Shown here: positions 44,401-55,689 of the stretch, one piece after another
How positions within the stretch are numbered: the first letter of the stretch is position 1
Layout of the letters: every line of letters starts with the position of its first letter
From: Ochotona curzoniae
Taxonomy: Eukaryota; Chordata; Mammalia; Lagomorpha; Ochotonidae
Length of the DNA stretch: 64,000 nucleotides
Assembly (NCBI RefSeq): GCF_017591425.1
Contig: NW_024466399.1
Span: 1-64,000, forward strand
Reading direction: 5' to 3'
The notes under the pieces: generated by a model
Database searches by the model: none
What the model saw: only the letters and a program-made list of their open reading frames with translations
Told to the model about the DNA's origin: nothing
Program-made: the position numbers and the translations under genes

Positions 44401-45570
44401 GAATGTTTTGTGGGGTTTTTGTTTTGTGTTTTTGTTCTTGTTTGTTTCCAGACTAGGGACACCTAGGACTAGAGCTTTGTTCATAGCTTTTCAAGTCTTT
44501 GGAAGTTTTATTGCAGCTTTCCTATACAGCAAAGTGGGTCTATGAGAGCAACCCACAAAGGATAGGGGAGTTAAGAAGTTACAGACTGGGGAGTATAGGC
44601 GAGTATAGCAGAATAGGGTGAGGACAGTTTCAACAGATACAGAAAGGTTAGCAAGGTGAAGCAGAGAGGGTGCAGTCCCAGGAAATAGGAAAGGTCAATG
44701 CCAGAAGAACACCTAGAGACCGAGGACATGGGCAAGCAGCAGAGACAGCAGAGTGCTGCTGCACTGGAAGCATTCCCAGAAGCGGTCAGAGCTCCAGGTG
44801 GCCAGGCAGAAAGGGGAGTTCACTGGGGACTCAGTAGGAGAACCCAACCATAGAAAAGTAGGTCCTGCTGATTGTTTTTTAATCTGACCATGAACCGAAG
44901 CAGACTGGCAGAGCCCAGGCACTCAGGTGTGGGGACAGGATAGATTTCACGGCCTAGACCCCAACCAGTGCCACATCAGGCACCAATTCGGCTACTGAGG
45001 CAAAAACTTTGGGGAAGGAACAACACCGAGCTGTGCGTGCACTAAGCCGAGAGAGAACTCACTTCCAGAACAATACATTGCACTGGTCCCACCAGGAAAA
45101 CAATACCAATTTGGGATCCCACACATTCCAAGCAGAATAAGTCCAAATTGCCCCCAGACCTAATTACCAAGATCCACTAGGCAGCCAGGCCATGTCCTTG
45201 CCATTTCTCTGTGGGGTACATGTCTGCTGAGCACTGAGATCCAGCAGGTGAGCTGCGCCATGTCCGTGTCATCCCCTCGAGGCCCAGGCAAGGAGCTGGC
45301 ACAGCACGCCTTCCGACTCAACCTGCTAGCCAGAGCAAGCTAAATGATGAAACCCAAGGGGCAAACAAGAAGCTCTACCCACAGTGGAAGGGCGCTGGCA
45401 CAGAGAGCCAGCAGTGTCCTCTGCTTCTTCGGGTCGTGGATGACATGAAAACATTGGTTTATACATCTAAATGCTGCCTTTATTAACAGCCTACCATCAG
45501 CAATGGGTTATCTTCTAAAACCGAAATAACAAAAGTTGGGATGTTTGAGGTTTTTGTTTTTGTTAACAAC
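44401..45570. other. No recognisable gene
   Basis: A T/G-rich run at about 44408-44450 is followed by moderately GC-rich DNA. It may include the upstream part of the antisense provirus (gag or LTR), but no motif could be identified. Confidence 0.3.
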
Positions 45571-45574
45571 AGAG

Positions 45575-45848
45575 GAAGAGAGGAATAAAGACATAAATAG
45601 ATCTTCCATGCACATATTTAGTCTTTCAAATGTCCACAGTGTCCAGGGCTTGGCCAGGCTAAAGTCAGAAACCACGCTCTTCCTCCTAGTCTCACATGGA
45701 TGACAGGGGTCAGGTCTTTGGGCCATTGTTGCCTGCTTTCCCAGACACATTTCAGGGAGGTCCTGGATTCCAACTGATCCTGATATGGGATCCCAGCATC
45801 ACAGGCAGCAGCTCAGCCCACTGCATCACACTACCAGCCCCTTTCATT
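45575..45848 (-). mobile_element. CSINE, minus strand
   Basis: On the minus strand it starts 'aggggctggtagtgtgatgc' near 45845, includes 'tgggatcccatatcaggatc' and 'ggcttggacaatgg'-like middle sequence, and ends near 45575. Its start touches the poly(T) of the RPL21 pseudogene. Confidence 0.75.
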
Positions 45849-46350
45849 CTTTTTTTTTTTTTTTAATCCAGAGCCAGAGGTCTTTAATTTTTCTTCTACA
45901 CTTATTATGCCATGACTTCATAGGTTCCTTCTGGCTGGTTCTGACAAAGTGGGCTTCTCTGGGTGGAGCAGGCTGGGCTTAGTTGAAGCCACGTACCTTT
46001 CTCTCTGGCTTCTTACTTTTGCTGATGGTTTTCCCTCCCTGTTTCAGGAAGCTACCTCAGCTTCTTAGAGTATTTAATATGCTCAATACACATATTTACA
46101 CTTGTTCCCTTGACAAGAATCTTGCCCTTGACTTGTTTGTTTACAACTATGCCAACAGCATGCTGGGTAGCATTGTGTAACATTTACGGAGCATTCCTTT
46201 GTGAATAATATCCACTCCCTTGATGTCTTCAATGCCACAGGGTCGTAAATGCGCGTGTATGTGGCCAAAGGAACAGCACCCATGTTTCCTGAAAGGCCTA
46301 GAGAACATGTAGCAGGTGCCGCTCCTCTTTCCCTTTCCCTTCAGTATCTC
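45849..46350 (-). pseudogene. RPL21P: Processed pseudogene of ribosomal protein L21
   Basis: The minus strand matches RPL21 mRNA. It runs from 'aaagggaaagaggagcggca' near 46345, through 'tctctaggcctttcaggaaa' and 'acccagcatgctgttggcat', to the 3' UTR 'aataaa'-like end at about 45885. A 15-base poly(T) at about 45850-45864 is the copied poly(A) tail. The copy has no introns. An internal deletion near 46170 and other indels break the frame. The parent encodes a 60S ribosomal subunit protein. Confidence 0.85.
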
Positions 46351-46985
46351 GGTGAACTACTGGAAGACAGTGGCTGTGGCCAAAAGTCACTCTCTCTCTA
46401 ATCAGAAGATGGGAATGTGACTCTAGCGTGCAACAGAACGCACAGTATAGGAGACCTGTGAGACCTGCTTTGCATCACTGAGGTAGCCTCAGCCCTCCCT
46501 ACCCTTGCTCCTGGAGATGCTACAGATGCCACAACTTCCAGCAGCATGGCTCCTGATGCGTCCTGAGCTGAGGACAGACTGGGAGACTCTTCACAGGAGA
46601 ATTACTTTTCCCTTTCCCTCTTCATGAGGGTAGAGTAGCAAGTGCAAGGACTGTCCAGCACTGTCTGCGTGTCCCAGGAAGCTGTTGGTGTCCACCATGA
46701 CCTTTTCTGCCTTCCCATGAATTCATACCAAATACACAGGTATCAGATCAGCATGAAACCTCAAGCAAGTCAGAGTGGACAATGTTGGTCACTTCACGCT
46801 TCCCAGGAGCCAGGCAGCCTGGGACCCCACAGCAGCCCTGGATCCACCTTCCGGTCCCTGTTCATCCTAAGATGTGCACTGGTTCAGAAATGGGAGGGAA
46901 CAAGGAACTCTTCCAGGAGAGTACCAAATACCAAGATGTGCTTTGCTTCTGGGTCACGGCTTGACTTCATTAACAAGCAGTCGAG
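46351..46985. other. No recognisable gene
   Basis: A 117-codon plus-strand frame (46642-46995) runs into the LINE-1 insertion and has no motif. The final 12 bases (46974-46985) are the left target-site duplication of that insertion. Confidence 0.4.
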
Positions 46986-47130
46986 ATGGATTTGAACTGT
47001 AATACTGCAACAAGGTGGAGGAATCCACCATGGGGGGAGGGGAGGGTATGGGGAGGGGTTGGGGGAATCCCAGAGCCTATGAAACTGTGTCACATAATGC
47101 AATGTAATTAATAATAATAAGAAGAAGAAG
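46986..47130 (+). mobile_element. 5'-truncated LINE-1 3' end with 12-bp target-site duplications
   Basis: Only about 145 bases of LINE-1 3' end were inserted: 'tggatttgaactgtaatact' through 'gagcctatgaaactgtgtca' to an AT/(AAG)n tail. It is flanked by identical 12-base copies of 'aagcagtcgaga' at 46974-46985 and 47131-47142. This is a clean hallmark of target-primed reverse transcription. Confidence 0.9.
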
Positions 47131-47142
47131 AAGCAGTCGAGA

Positions 47143-47887
47143 GCCCTGGGGCTTCCTCCTCCCAGCCTCACTGTGAACTGATGCCTGTCACCCAGTTATA
47201 CTCCATCGATGCCCACATCCTGCCCAGTACATGGTCATCACCATGGTGACTTGAGATCAGTGTTATCTTATTTCTACATCTGAGAAAGAACATGTGGTAC
47301 TTGATATTCCATGTACAGCTTATGTCACCTAACAAAACAGCCTCCGGATCCTTCCATTTGAACTGAGAGGAGCTGGTAAGTTTAGAACACATAGAAAAAA
47401 TAAGGAGCTGGAAGTACCAATTGCCTGACTGCAACCCATGTGTTGCACAGTGCCCATAAAATGTGTGAATTTTATTTGCTAATTTACATGTTTAGTTAAA
47501 ACTACTATCAGTTGGAGATTAAATGAATGTTAATTTCTCATTGAAAGTGAGATAGAGGAAAATGCTGCCCAAGCTGCCCAGTATCACAGAGCAGATGCTA
47601 CAGACCCTGTCCTCTTGCAGGAAACTGAGTATTCAGGATACGACAGAGCGGGGTTGTAGGGGGAGTTTTTGACTTTTTGCTTAAGAAGGTTAAGCAGCCC
47701 AGGGCCCGTGCCACAGTGTCCTGCTAATGTGCAAGCTGGAAGACGGCAGTGACAGCTCAACCACTTGAGTTTCTGCCATCCATGAGGAAGACATTGGTGG
47801 AGTTCCCAGCTCCTGGTGTGGTTTATACCTGGCCCAGCCTGGCTGCTGTAGGCAGGTGAAGAGCGATACAAGGGATAAGAATCAATC
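47143..47887. other. No recognisable gene
   Basis: Ordinary non-coding sequence. The longest minus-strand frame (101 codons at 47584-47889) has no motif. Confidence 0.4.
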
Positions 47888-47891
47888 AATC

Positions 47892-47926
<35 letters not shown>

Positions 47927-47940
47927 ATCATCATCATCTC
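47888..47940. repeat. (ATCT)n then (ATC)n microsatellite
   Basis: About nine perfect copies of 'tatc', followed by five 'atc' units. It is likely to be length-polymorphic. Confidence 0.95.
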
Positions 47941-48269
47941 TCTCTGCCAAACTCTCTGTCTTCGAAACAATGCTTTTTAGAGATGACAAAATACACCCAG
48001 CATATATGTGTGTGAAATGCGAGTGCAGAGGGCGCCATCACTAACAGACACTGCCAGACTACACTCAGGATCTCCGCTCTCGCTGCTCTTCTCCCATCCC
48101 TGCTCCTCTGCATGCTGCCCGCAGGGTCCCACAGCCCCTGCTGCCAAGCTGTTTGTAAGCCGGCAATCACACTGTGGCTTTAGGGACATTTGCTCATCTC
48201 TAAGAATTTCTTTTGCAGCATGACCCTCCTTCTTGCTTTATAGATCCTACGTTTCCTCTTAGCCTTCTC

Positions 48270-48573
48270 TGTGTTTGAACACTCTTACTGGATGGCCGTC
48301 CTCAGAATGTACTGAGAGATCTTCCACCCACTGATTCAGTCCCCAAATGACACCAACAGCCAGGCTGGCCCAGGCTAAAATCAGGAGCCAGGAACTCCGG
48401 TGGATGTCCTTTGTGCATGGTACAAATCCAAATCCCTAGCCGTCACTCACCACTACTCCAGATGCATTAGCAGGAAACTAGATTGGAAGGAGAACATTTG
48501 GGGCTCAAATGGCACTTCAACACAGAGTGCTGGGCTCAGTTGGCAGCTTGACCTACTGTTCCACAGCACCAGC
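48270..48573 (-). mobile_element. Old CSINE, minus strand
   Basis: On the minus strand it begins 'aggctggtgctgtggaacag' near 48573 and passes through degenerate middle landmarks to 'gaatcagtgggtggaagatc' at about 48310. Confidence 0.7.
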
Positions 48574-48696
48574 CTCTTCACTTACGTTTGGAACAAGAGG
48601 CAGATTTTCTGTGATCTGAACTGAGTGTACCAAATCCATTAGCACGTGGGATCCTTTACAACCACCTTAATCTAACAGGTCCAAAAGCAGATCTGT

Positions 48697-48990
48697 AGGG
48701 CAAGGCTGTGGTGCAGCAACTAAGGTGCCGCCTCCACTTTCAATCTAGATTCCTGCCAATGCACCTGGGAGACATCAGATGCTGGTCCACATGCTTGAGT
48801 GCCTCTTAACCGTGTCAGAGACCTTGATGAAGTTCCTGAGTCTAAACAGCATTTGAGGAGTAAACCAGTGCATGTGAGATTTCCCTCTCTCTCTCCCTCC
48901 TTCTCTCTCTGTCTCACTCTTCTTCCCTCCCTTTCTTTTCTTTCCCTCTCTTGTTATCCTTGACTCTGTCACTCTGCCTTTCAAATTTGT
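48697..48990 (+). mobile_element. Old CSINE, plus strand
   Basis: It starts 'gggcaaggctgtggtgcagc', has 'ctgccaatgcacctgggaga' and ends with a long CT-rich run and 'ctgcctttcaaatttgttaa'. It is diverged. Confidence 0.75.
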
Positions 48991-49576
48991 TAATTAATTA
49001 AAAATAATTCTTAAAATTAATTAATTTAAAATTAAATCAGTTAATTAATTTGATCATCTGAGGGATGATGTGTTGGTTTAGCAGGTAAAGACGCCACCTG
49101 TAATACCTACATCTAAGTTTGGTTCACATCCCAGCAACTCCACTTCCATCACAACGCAGAATAGAACCAATCAGATAGGCAAGATGTCAGTTTAAAAAGT
49201 GCAACACAAGAAATATTTTGGAGGTCAGTACAGCAAGGTAATGACTAAAAGCCTGCCCTTATCATCTCCACGCAGAGATGCCATAATTGGCATCCAGTGA
49301 ATTTAATAAATAGCTATTTATGCACTGGTCTACCTTTACAGGAGATATGGAACCAGGTGGTGCCTGGTTTTAGTCCAATTACAAGAGCACATGAGACAAA
49401 GAGTTGCTCCTGTAACACGCCGTGCAGCCCCTGACAACAGATTTGACCGTTTCACTGTGTTGGACATAGAGCTGGGGCCCTCGTCGTCATTGTCAGAGTT
49501 TTCTCAGAGTATCATATGACTTTGCCCTCCAGCCCTACAGCTGTTGTGGAATAAGAGCATAAGAAACCCTACTGAA
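48991..49576. other. AT-rich, no recognisable gene
   Basis: A (TTAATTAA)-rich tail adjoins the SINE, followed by ordinary AT-rich DNA. Confidence 0.4.
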
Positions 49577-49905
49577 GGGACCACCACAGTGGCCTAGTGG
49601 CTGAGGTCCTTGCCTTGCATACCTTGTAAGCGCTGGGATCCCATATGGGTGCCGATTCATGTCCCGGCTGCTCCACTGTCCTTCCAATTCCAATCTTGTG
49701 GCCTGGGAAAGCTGTCAAGGATGACCCAAAGCCTTGGGACACTGCACCCACATGGGAGACCCAGAGGAAGCTCCTGGCTCCTGGCTTTAGATCGGCTCAG
49801 CTCCGGCTATTATGGTCAACTAGGGAGTGAACCAGTGGGTGGAAGATCTTTCTCTGTCTCTCCTTCTTTTTGTAAATCTGCCTTTTCAATAAAAATAAAT
49901 AAATA
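49577..49905 (+). mobile_element. CSINE, plus strand
   Basis: All landmarks are present: 'cagtggcctagtggctgagg', 'gggatcccatatgggtgccg', 'ggcctgggaaagctgtcaag', 'ggagacccagaggaagctcc', 'gggagtgaaccagtgggtgg' and the tail 'aataaaaataaataaata'. Confidence 0.9.
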
Positions 49906-50050
49906 ATTACTTTTTTTAAAAAAATCCTATTGAATTTAGAATAAAAATAAGAATGATGGGGTAATCTGCCCCTTGTTCTTAGAGAAAGATCTGGTAACTG
50001 AAAGACATTGTGGTTGAGCTGAATAAGGATTCTTCTGGCTCCATGCCCAG

Positions 50051-50119
50051 GCCCTGGAGCTGCAGAAAGAGGGCGCTGAGCCAGAGAGACTGTGCCCACG
50101 GGAAGGCAACACCTTTGTG
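50051..50119 (+). CDS. Candidate exon of a coiled-coil gene remnant
   Basis: The acceptor 'tggctccatgcccag' and donor 'gtaagc' flank 23 open codons, phase 0 to 0, reading ALELQKEGAEPERLCPREGN and TFV. The start has coiled-coil character. A decayed coiled-coil frame follows at about 50290-50370 (LAQLNL, TAA, LQRLREGMEREQQEQTLRM), which suggests the same locus. Confidence 0.35.
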
Positions 50120-51588
50120 GTAAGCACAGCAGACAAACTTCCTAGCTCTTCAGGTGTTTGTAGGTGGGACCCGTGTTTGAGACCTAGCCAGCTCTGGCCA
50201 CAGTGTCCACTAGCCCGATCAGGCACTGTGTCTATGAAGTGGGGAAGACTAAGCCAGGAAGATGGCAGGGTTCATGCCCTCAATGTGAGGTTACAGCTTG
50301 CTCAGTTAAATCTGTAACTGCAAAGACTGCGGGAAGGCATGGAGAGGGAGCAACAAGAGCAGACGTTGAGGATGTACAGTCTAAACAGCGCGAGCTCTTG
50401 TCCTGGGAGGACCACCAGCCACACCTGCTGAGCTCAGTGCCGATGTATCTGCTAGACCAACAGCCAGCTTGATTGCTGTAATACTGCACAAAACACTGTC
50501 TATCCTGGCTACAGTTTCTGGTACTTCTGTGGTCTCCTCTGTGTGTCTAATTTCCATGTTGGCAACTATGCCACTCTCCTTCTAGACCGTCTATGCCCTT
50601 GGGCCTCTACACCAAGCCCACTCCCTCCCTCGCTCTGCCTTGGTCCCTCACCTTGTAGAGTTGCTAGAAATGGTAGCACATGAGGTGGTAAAGGGGCTTG
50701 GAGGGTACCTCCTCTCCAGCCTTCCTGGAACGGGCATCTACTGGGAATCCTCTCTGTTCAGGAGACCCCTTGCCACAGTGAGCTTGGGGTGAGGTCAAGG
50801 AGCCTGGGGTTGAGTTTTCAACTCACAGTAGAGGGTGCTTCCTGGTTCAGAGAGCTCCATGAGAATGTCATGGTGCTGACATCAGAAGGTCTGGGCTATC
50901 CATTCTTGGGGAAACTGACCTTTCAGACAAGGCACCCATGCTCACCAACAGCCAAGAGGAAACATACCCTGTGAGCACACGGACATGGCAGGGCCACCAA
51001 CACCCAGAGCCCTTCCCTGTGAGCTGCACAGACTATTGCCCTGGGCCTTATAGGATCCCTGAGTCCCCAGGGAGATCAAAGCCTAACCCAAACACACCCT
51101 CCTCTTGGGTCCTCATCTCAGTGTGCTCAATGTCCTGCCCTGAGCTCTATCTGGAATCCCTTCAAAGAGTTCCTATGAACCTCACCCTTCCTGCCTCAAA
51201 CAGGGTGCTCCACAGTGGAGGACCAGATGCAGGACCTGTCCTGAGGCTCCACCCAGGAAAGCTTCACTCTAGAAAAAAACATACTCTATGTAAATGTTCA
51301 TGTTGTCAAGGAAGGAATAAACAGGATGAGATGAGAGGATATAAAACACAGTCAGGTTCAATGATTCAGTAATAGTTCCACATCATTCATCGTGACAGTT
51401 GTGCAATGGCCTAATTGGCTGTTTCTGCGCACTCATGTGGCAACATAAACCAGAAGACACCAGGCCCTGGAGGAAGCTCATGGGCATTCCCCAAGTTTGG
51501 CAGGTGTTTGGCACCTCATCAGGAGCAGAGGGTTGAGACCCAAGGCAGATGGAGCTGAGAGCTCCCAGGGTCATCTCTCTTTCTCAAG

Positions 51589-51715
51589 ATACTCCTGGAA
51601 TCTCTCACCCAGAGTACGGCAGGATGGCAAGCTTGACCCAGCTGAACTGGACAGCCCAGGCAAAGAGAAGCTGGAAACTCTGGCCCTACAGAGTGAGCGG
51701 ACCTTGGTGCTGGAG
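51589..51715 (+). CDS. Candidate exon of a coiled-coil gene remnant
   Basis: The acceptor is 'ctctctttctcaag' and the donor 'gtgagg'. The open frame (phase 2 to 0) reads YSWNLSPRVRQDGKLDPAEL and DSPGKEKLETLALQSERTLV. Leucine spacing and charge suggest a coiled coil. I do not recognise the gene. Together with the following segment it looks like the 3' part of a small coiled-coil protein gene. Confidence 0.4.
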
Positions 51716-52065
51716 GTGAGGAGGGTCCACCTGGCCCAGTGAATTGAAAACCTGGAGTGGGAGCTCTCTTTACTCCTCCAAGCGGTAGCTGGCAAGGCCA
51801 ACCTGGACAGCCCTGATCTCATAGGACACAGCAGTGGACACCTGTGCCTTCCCCACCAAGGAGACAACTAGATGCTCCTGGCAGATCTGAAGAGCTCCAT
51901 GCACCGCTGCTGCTTGCCTCCTGGGCTGTTGGTGGTATGCCAGAGCTGCAGTGTAGGCTGGTGATGGCTGGTCCTGTGCAGAGTGCCTGGGCCACTGTCA
52001 GAGCCTAGCCTGCTGCACCTACTGGACTCTGCCTTTGTTCCTTTGCAGTGGGGACAAATAAAGTC
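51716..52065 (+). pseudogene. Decayed terminal exon and poly(A) signal of the coiled-coil gene
   Basis: The frame open at 51715 continues VRRVHLAQ, then TGA at 51740-51742, then IENLEWELSLLLQAVAGKAN and LDSPDLIGHSSG. It then meets a further stop at 51868-51870. The heptad-like leucine spacing runs across the TGA, which could be a decayed CGA. An AATAAA signal lies at 52057-52062 followed by GT-rich sequence. Alternatively 51716 onward is a retained 3' UTR. Confidence 0.4.
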
Positions 52066-52680
52066 ATGTGTTTTGAAGGACTCTGTGCTCCATTCCCAGC
52101 CTGTCCCATATGTGTCCCACAGGCCAGGCTGATGTAAAACTGCCACCTGAACACCTGACTGCAGGCTGGGTGCGGCCCAGGAATGTAGGTGCAGCCACAG
52201 CACAGCCACGCCCCGTATTCCATCCCTTGTCTCTCCGGAGTCTCCAAAGCCCCCAGCACGCTTGTGGGGGGAGGGCCTTGTGACCACGTTCCCTCCCGAC
52301 CCCTCAACCCCCAACCTCCTTGGTGGCAAAGTCTATGGCCCCAGTCTCTGAAGCCACACCAAGGCCTCCCATGCCCCATGAAACTCCTTGGGGACAGCCA
52401 GGGCCAGGAGCCACTTGGAACTCTGCCCCAGGACACCTGTGCTCACATCTTTGTGCCTTGTGGGAAGGTCCTTGCTCCCCTGCCCTGGCCGCATGAGGAG
52501 TAGCTTCACCTGGAAGTGGTTCAACCAACAGCACTCAGACCCCTGGCTTCACCAAGCCCTTCCCTGCCAAGGCTCCACGTGCTGCTGATTGCCCTCTGGG
52601 CTGCATGCTGTGCCACAGCTGCCCTCTGCCCCGAGCTCCTCAGAGGCCAGAGGAAAGTCTCACCCACCCACACCACAGGG
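52066..52680. other. No recognisable gene
   Basis: GC-rich DNA with overlapping open frames (153 and 143 codons on minus) and no motif. Confidence 0.4.
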
Positions 52681-52750
52681 ACTTACAGACTCTCAGAAAC
52701 ACACATGCACAAGGGTATGCACTCCCATTCACAGACACACATGTACACTC

Positions 52751-52930
52751 ACACAGCATGCATACACAGGTCCACAGAGATGCACAACCAGAGACACACA
52801 CACAGATGCACGTTCACACACAGCATGCATGCAAAGGTCCACACAGATGCACAACCACAGACACACACACAGATGCATGCTCACACACAGCATACATGAC
52901 TACACAGACGCGCACGGCTGCACTTTGAGC
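52751..52930. repeat. 67-bp minisatellite in a CA-rich tract
   Basis: Units start with 'acacagcatgcat' at 52751, 52818 and 52885 (period exactly 67). They contain 'aggtccaca[cg]agatgcacaa' and 'gacacacacacagatgca'. About 2.5 copies are present. The tract continues leftwards as degenerate CA repeats from about 52690. Confidence 0.85.
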
Positions 52931-54614
52931 ACAGCTCCACAGGCAGGTTGTCAGCTGACTCAGAGATGCTGCACAGGATTAATGTGGGAATACAGCCCTA
53001 ACTCACAGTCACCCCAGGAGGCACAGCAGCACACACGGCACTGAGAATGAGATGGTACAAAGCTGAGTACTAAGCATGTGGACTGCCGAGGGGAGGCTGA
53101 AGGACCTGGAAGTGGTAGAGGAAAGGAGAGGGGGAGGGCACACAGAGAGGTGTCCTGGAAGAGCCGGGCCAACGTTGGCGAAGGGCAGAGAGGCACCAGG
53201 TGACTGAAGCAGTGGCATACAAGGTGCTGGCTGAGAGGGTGGGGGGCCTGGACAGGAGGAGGAAGCTGCAGGGGAAGCGGGGACCGTCCCAAGTGTCCCC
53301 CATACGTGAGGTGTGTCCTGTAACCCTGCACATCCAGGAAGGAGCACCCAGTGCCTCCCCTCTGCTGGGAGCAGCTGTGGCCTTGAACACACAGTCCCCC
53401 CGCCTGCCCCACACCTCCCCTGAGAGACTCTGCAGAGCGCCACACTCACAAGCAGGTGTGTGGGACGAGGTATATTATTGACCAGTGGCTGCCTCTGCAT
53501 TTCTGGCTATCTTGACTTTCCACAAATATCATCACTGGGTTACCACAGAGGGGCATGACCCCTATCCCTTTAGTCCCAGGGTGAGGACACAGGGTGGCCC
53601 ACTCCAGGTATATAACAATAGGACTCTAAAGGGGCTACTTCCCACCACCACAGGCAGCTCCCCAAATACCCACATTGATGCCTCCTGGCCTCAGAGCGAC
53701 ACTGCTGATCCCATGTCATTCCGAAATCCCATCCCACCACTATCAAATCCCAAACACACCCCAAAATAGGTGTTCATCTGTCCTCATTCAGGTATAGACA
53801 CAGAGCATAAGAGGAGAACCAAGGCTCAAAGTGAGCTGTGAGCTCAGCCACTGCTACCTGGAGATTTTAGAAATTAGACTTCTTTCGGGGTCATGCCTGT
53901 GGATCTGCAAGCGCCATCTTACAAAGAGCCCTTTCAGAACTTGCTTACGTCTGCCCAGCCATGAGTCCAAGCCCACCTGCATGGATCCTGAATCAACTAC
54001 TGGTCCAGCCAGATCTAACAAACTCGAAGATACCTGTGCTTCCCAGAGGCACCCAGAAAAAGCAGCAGCTGAGCCTGACTGGAGTCTGGGTTCCTTGCCC
54101 ATGGGCCTGGGGACAAAGATCCCAGACTCTTTGGAGCTCCATGACTGGGGACACCCCACACCAGAAGAACAGTGACCTCCAATGGTGACAGTCTCCAGCC
54201 TCACTTGTGGGGGGATGTCCGGGACCCCATTCAAATGCAGCACCCGATTCCAGACCTGAGCGCCTGCATTATAGCAGGCCATGAGGGACCCTCCCTTTAT
54301 TCCAGATAACAGGTCCTGGTAAAAAGATGCTTTAATCTCAGGTCGGTGAACACCTGTGGGAAGGTATAGCCAGGAGAGTAACCTGGTCTGGGATGTACAG
54401 GCTTGAAAGAGCCAGAGGCAAATCACAGATTCTGCTGAATTCCAAGTTTGAGCTTCATTAAACACCCCCAGTTTGAGGCAGGATGGGCAACTCTGTGTGG
54501 CTCAAGCTCCGAGTGAGTCAGAGCTAGTGAGAGCACCTGCACAGTGCTTGGGCCACACTGCCCCGAGAACAGTCACTTCCTCACTGCTAGGGCCTTCTAA
54601 ACACCAGGCCTGCT
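52931..54614. other. No recognisable gene; long minus-strand open frame
   Basis: A minus-strand open frame of 203 codons (54465-53854) is the longest on that strand in this part of the window. It has no recognisable domain, signal or repeat, so chance or an old mobile-element remnant is most likely. The rest is GC-rich non-coding DNA. Confidence 0.3.
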
Positions 54615-54925
54615 GGGGCAGGTGTGGCTCAGCAGGTTTAGCTGCTGCTTGGGACACGAGCATCCCACACCTGAGTGCCAGCTTGAATCCTAGCCTCTCC
54701 ATTTTTCATCACACTCCCTACCGACACATCCTGAGAGGAAACAGCTGATGGATCCAGTGCTTAAGCCATGTCAGCCACGCAGGAGACCAGGATGGAGGAC
54801 CAGATCCCTCTTGGCTCAGACTACTCCAAATGGAGGCATTTGGAGCATGAATCAGCAGATGCAAATGGATGGTTTTTTGTATGCCTCTCTCCCTTTCAAT
54901 TAAACAAAAATAAAATACCTAATTG
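54615..54925 (+). mobile_element. Old CSINE, plus strand
   Basis: It starts 'ggggcaggtgtggctcagca' and passes through 'gcagatgcaaatggatggtt' to a CT-rich end and 'aattaaacaaaaataaaata'. It is heavily diverged. Confidence 0.7.
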
Positions 54926-54929
54926 CTTT

Positions 54930-55430
54930 TTATAAAATATGTCTATTATTTTCCATGATACATTTTGTAGGTATAAGGATTCCCCCCACCCTTCCCTTTT
55001 TTTTGTTCTTTATGTTCCCCTCCCAACATTTTCCCCCATATTATTACAGCCCTTTAGTAAGTTAGAGTTTAAGATTCTGTTGTTTAAGTACATCACGGGA
55101 TTGTAGGTATAGGTTAAGATAGAACACCTAACATCACTCTGTCAAGGTATATTTAACCGTTCCACTGCCCACCTGGAGCTGGAGCTTTGGTTGCAGTATC
55201 TTGCTTACTCCTCACCTGAACCCTCATTCCTGGGGTCCCACTTCATACTTCCCACAGGAGGACCAGGAATGGAGCCATAGTGAGCAACAGGCACAGGTAG
55301 CTGGTCCATCATCGGCCATCCGACAACAGGATTAATGTTCTCGGCCCCACGTGAGAACAATAACTAGCAGTGGATTCCCCCAGGAAGCTCTGGAATTACC
55401 CGCATAGCAAATGCCACACCTGCTCACAAA
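54930..55430 (-). mobile_element. Probable old LINE-1 3' end, minus strand
   Basis: The plus-strand text 'attttgtaggtataaggatt', 'ccccccacccttccc' and 'catattattacagcc' follows the layout of the clearer minus-strand LINE-1 3' end at 41520-41620, but is diverged. The right boundary is uncertain. Confidence 0.45.
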
Positions 55431-55473
55431 GCCCCTGATAAAGGAACACATGTCTAAGGACCATGGCTCTCAG

Positions 55474-55683
55474 GTCCTGGGCCAGCCTCCTCGGCACCCC
55501 AGGGCTCACCCCGATGTCCTGGGGCCAGCCTCCTCGGCACCCCAGGGCTCACCCCGATGTCCTGGGCCAGCCTCCTCGGCACCCCAGGGCTCACCCCAAT
55601 GTCCTGGGGCCAGCCTTCTCGGCACCCCAGGGCTCACCCTGATGTCCTGGGCCAGCCTCCTCGGCACCCCAGGGCTCACCCCA
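55474..55683. repeat. GC-rich minisatellite with an 85-bp higher-order unit
   Basis: Five units begin with 'gtcctggg' at 55474, 55516, 55559, 55601 and 55644. The core is 'ccagcctcctcggcacccca' and 'gggctcaccccgatg'. Spacing alternates 42, 43, 42, 43 because units 1, 3 and 5 have GGG and units 2 and 4 GGGG. The basic block is therefore an 85-base dimer. Unit 4 also carries a private C-to-T change. Confidence 0.9.
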
Positions 55684-55689
55684 CGCCAG

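Noticed and set aside
52516..53044. Open frames rich in H, T, C and Q
   Set aside because: They are produced by the 67-bp CA-rich minisatellite, not by a gene.
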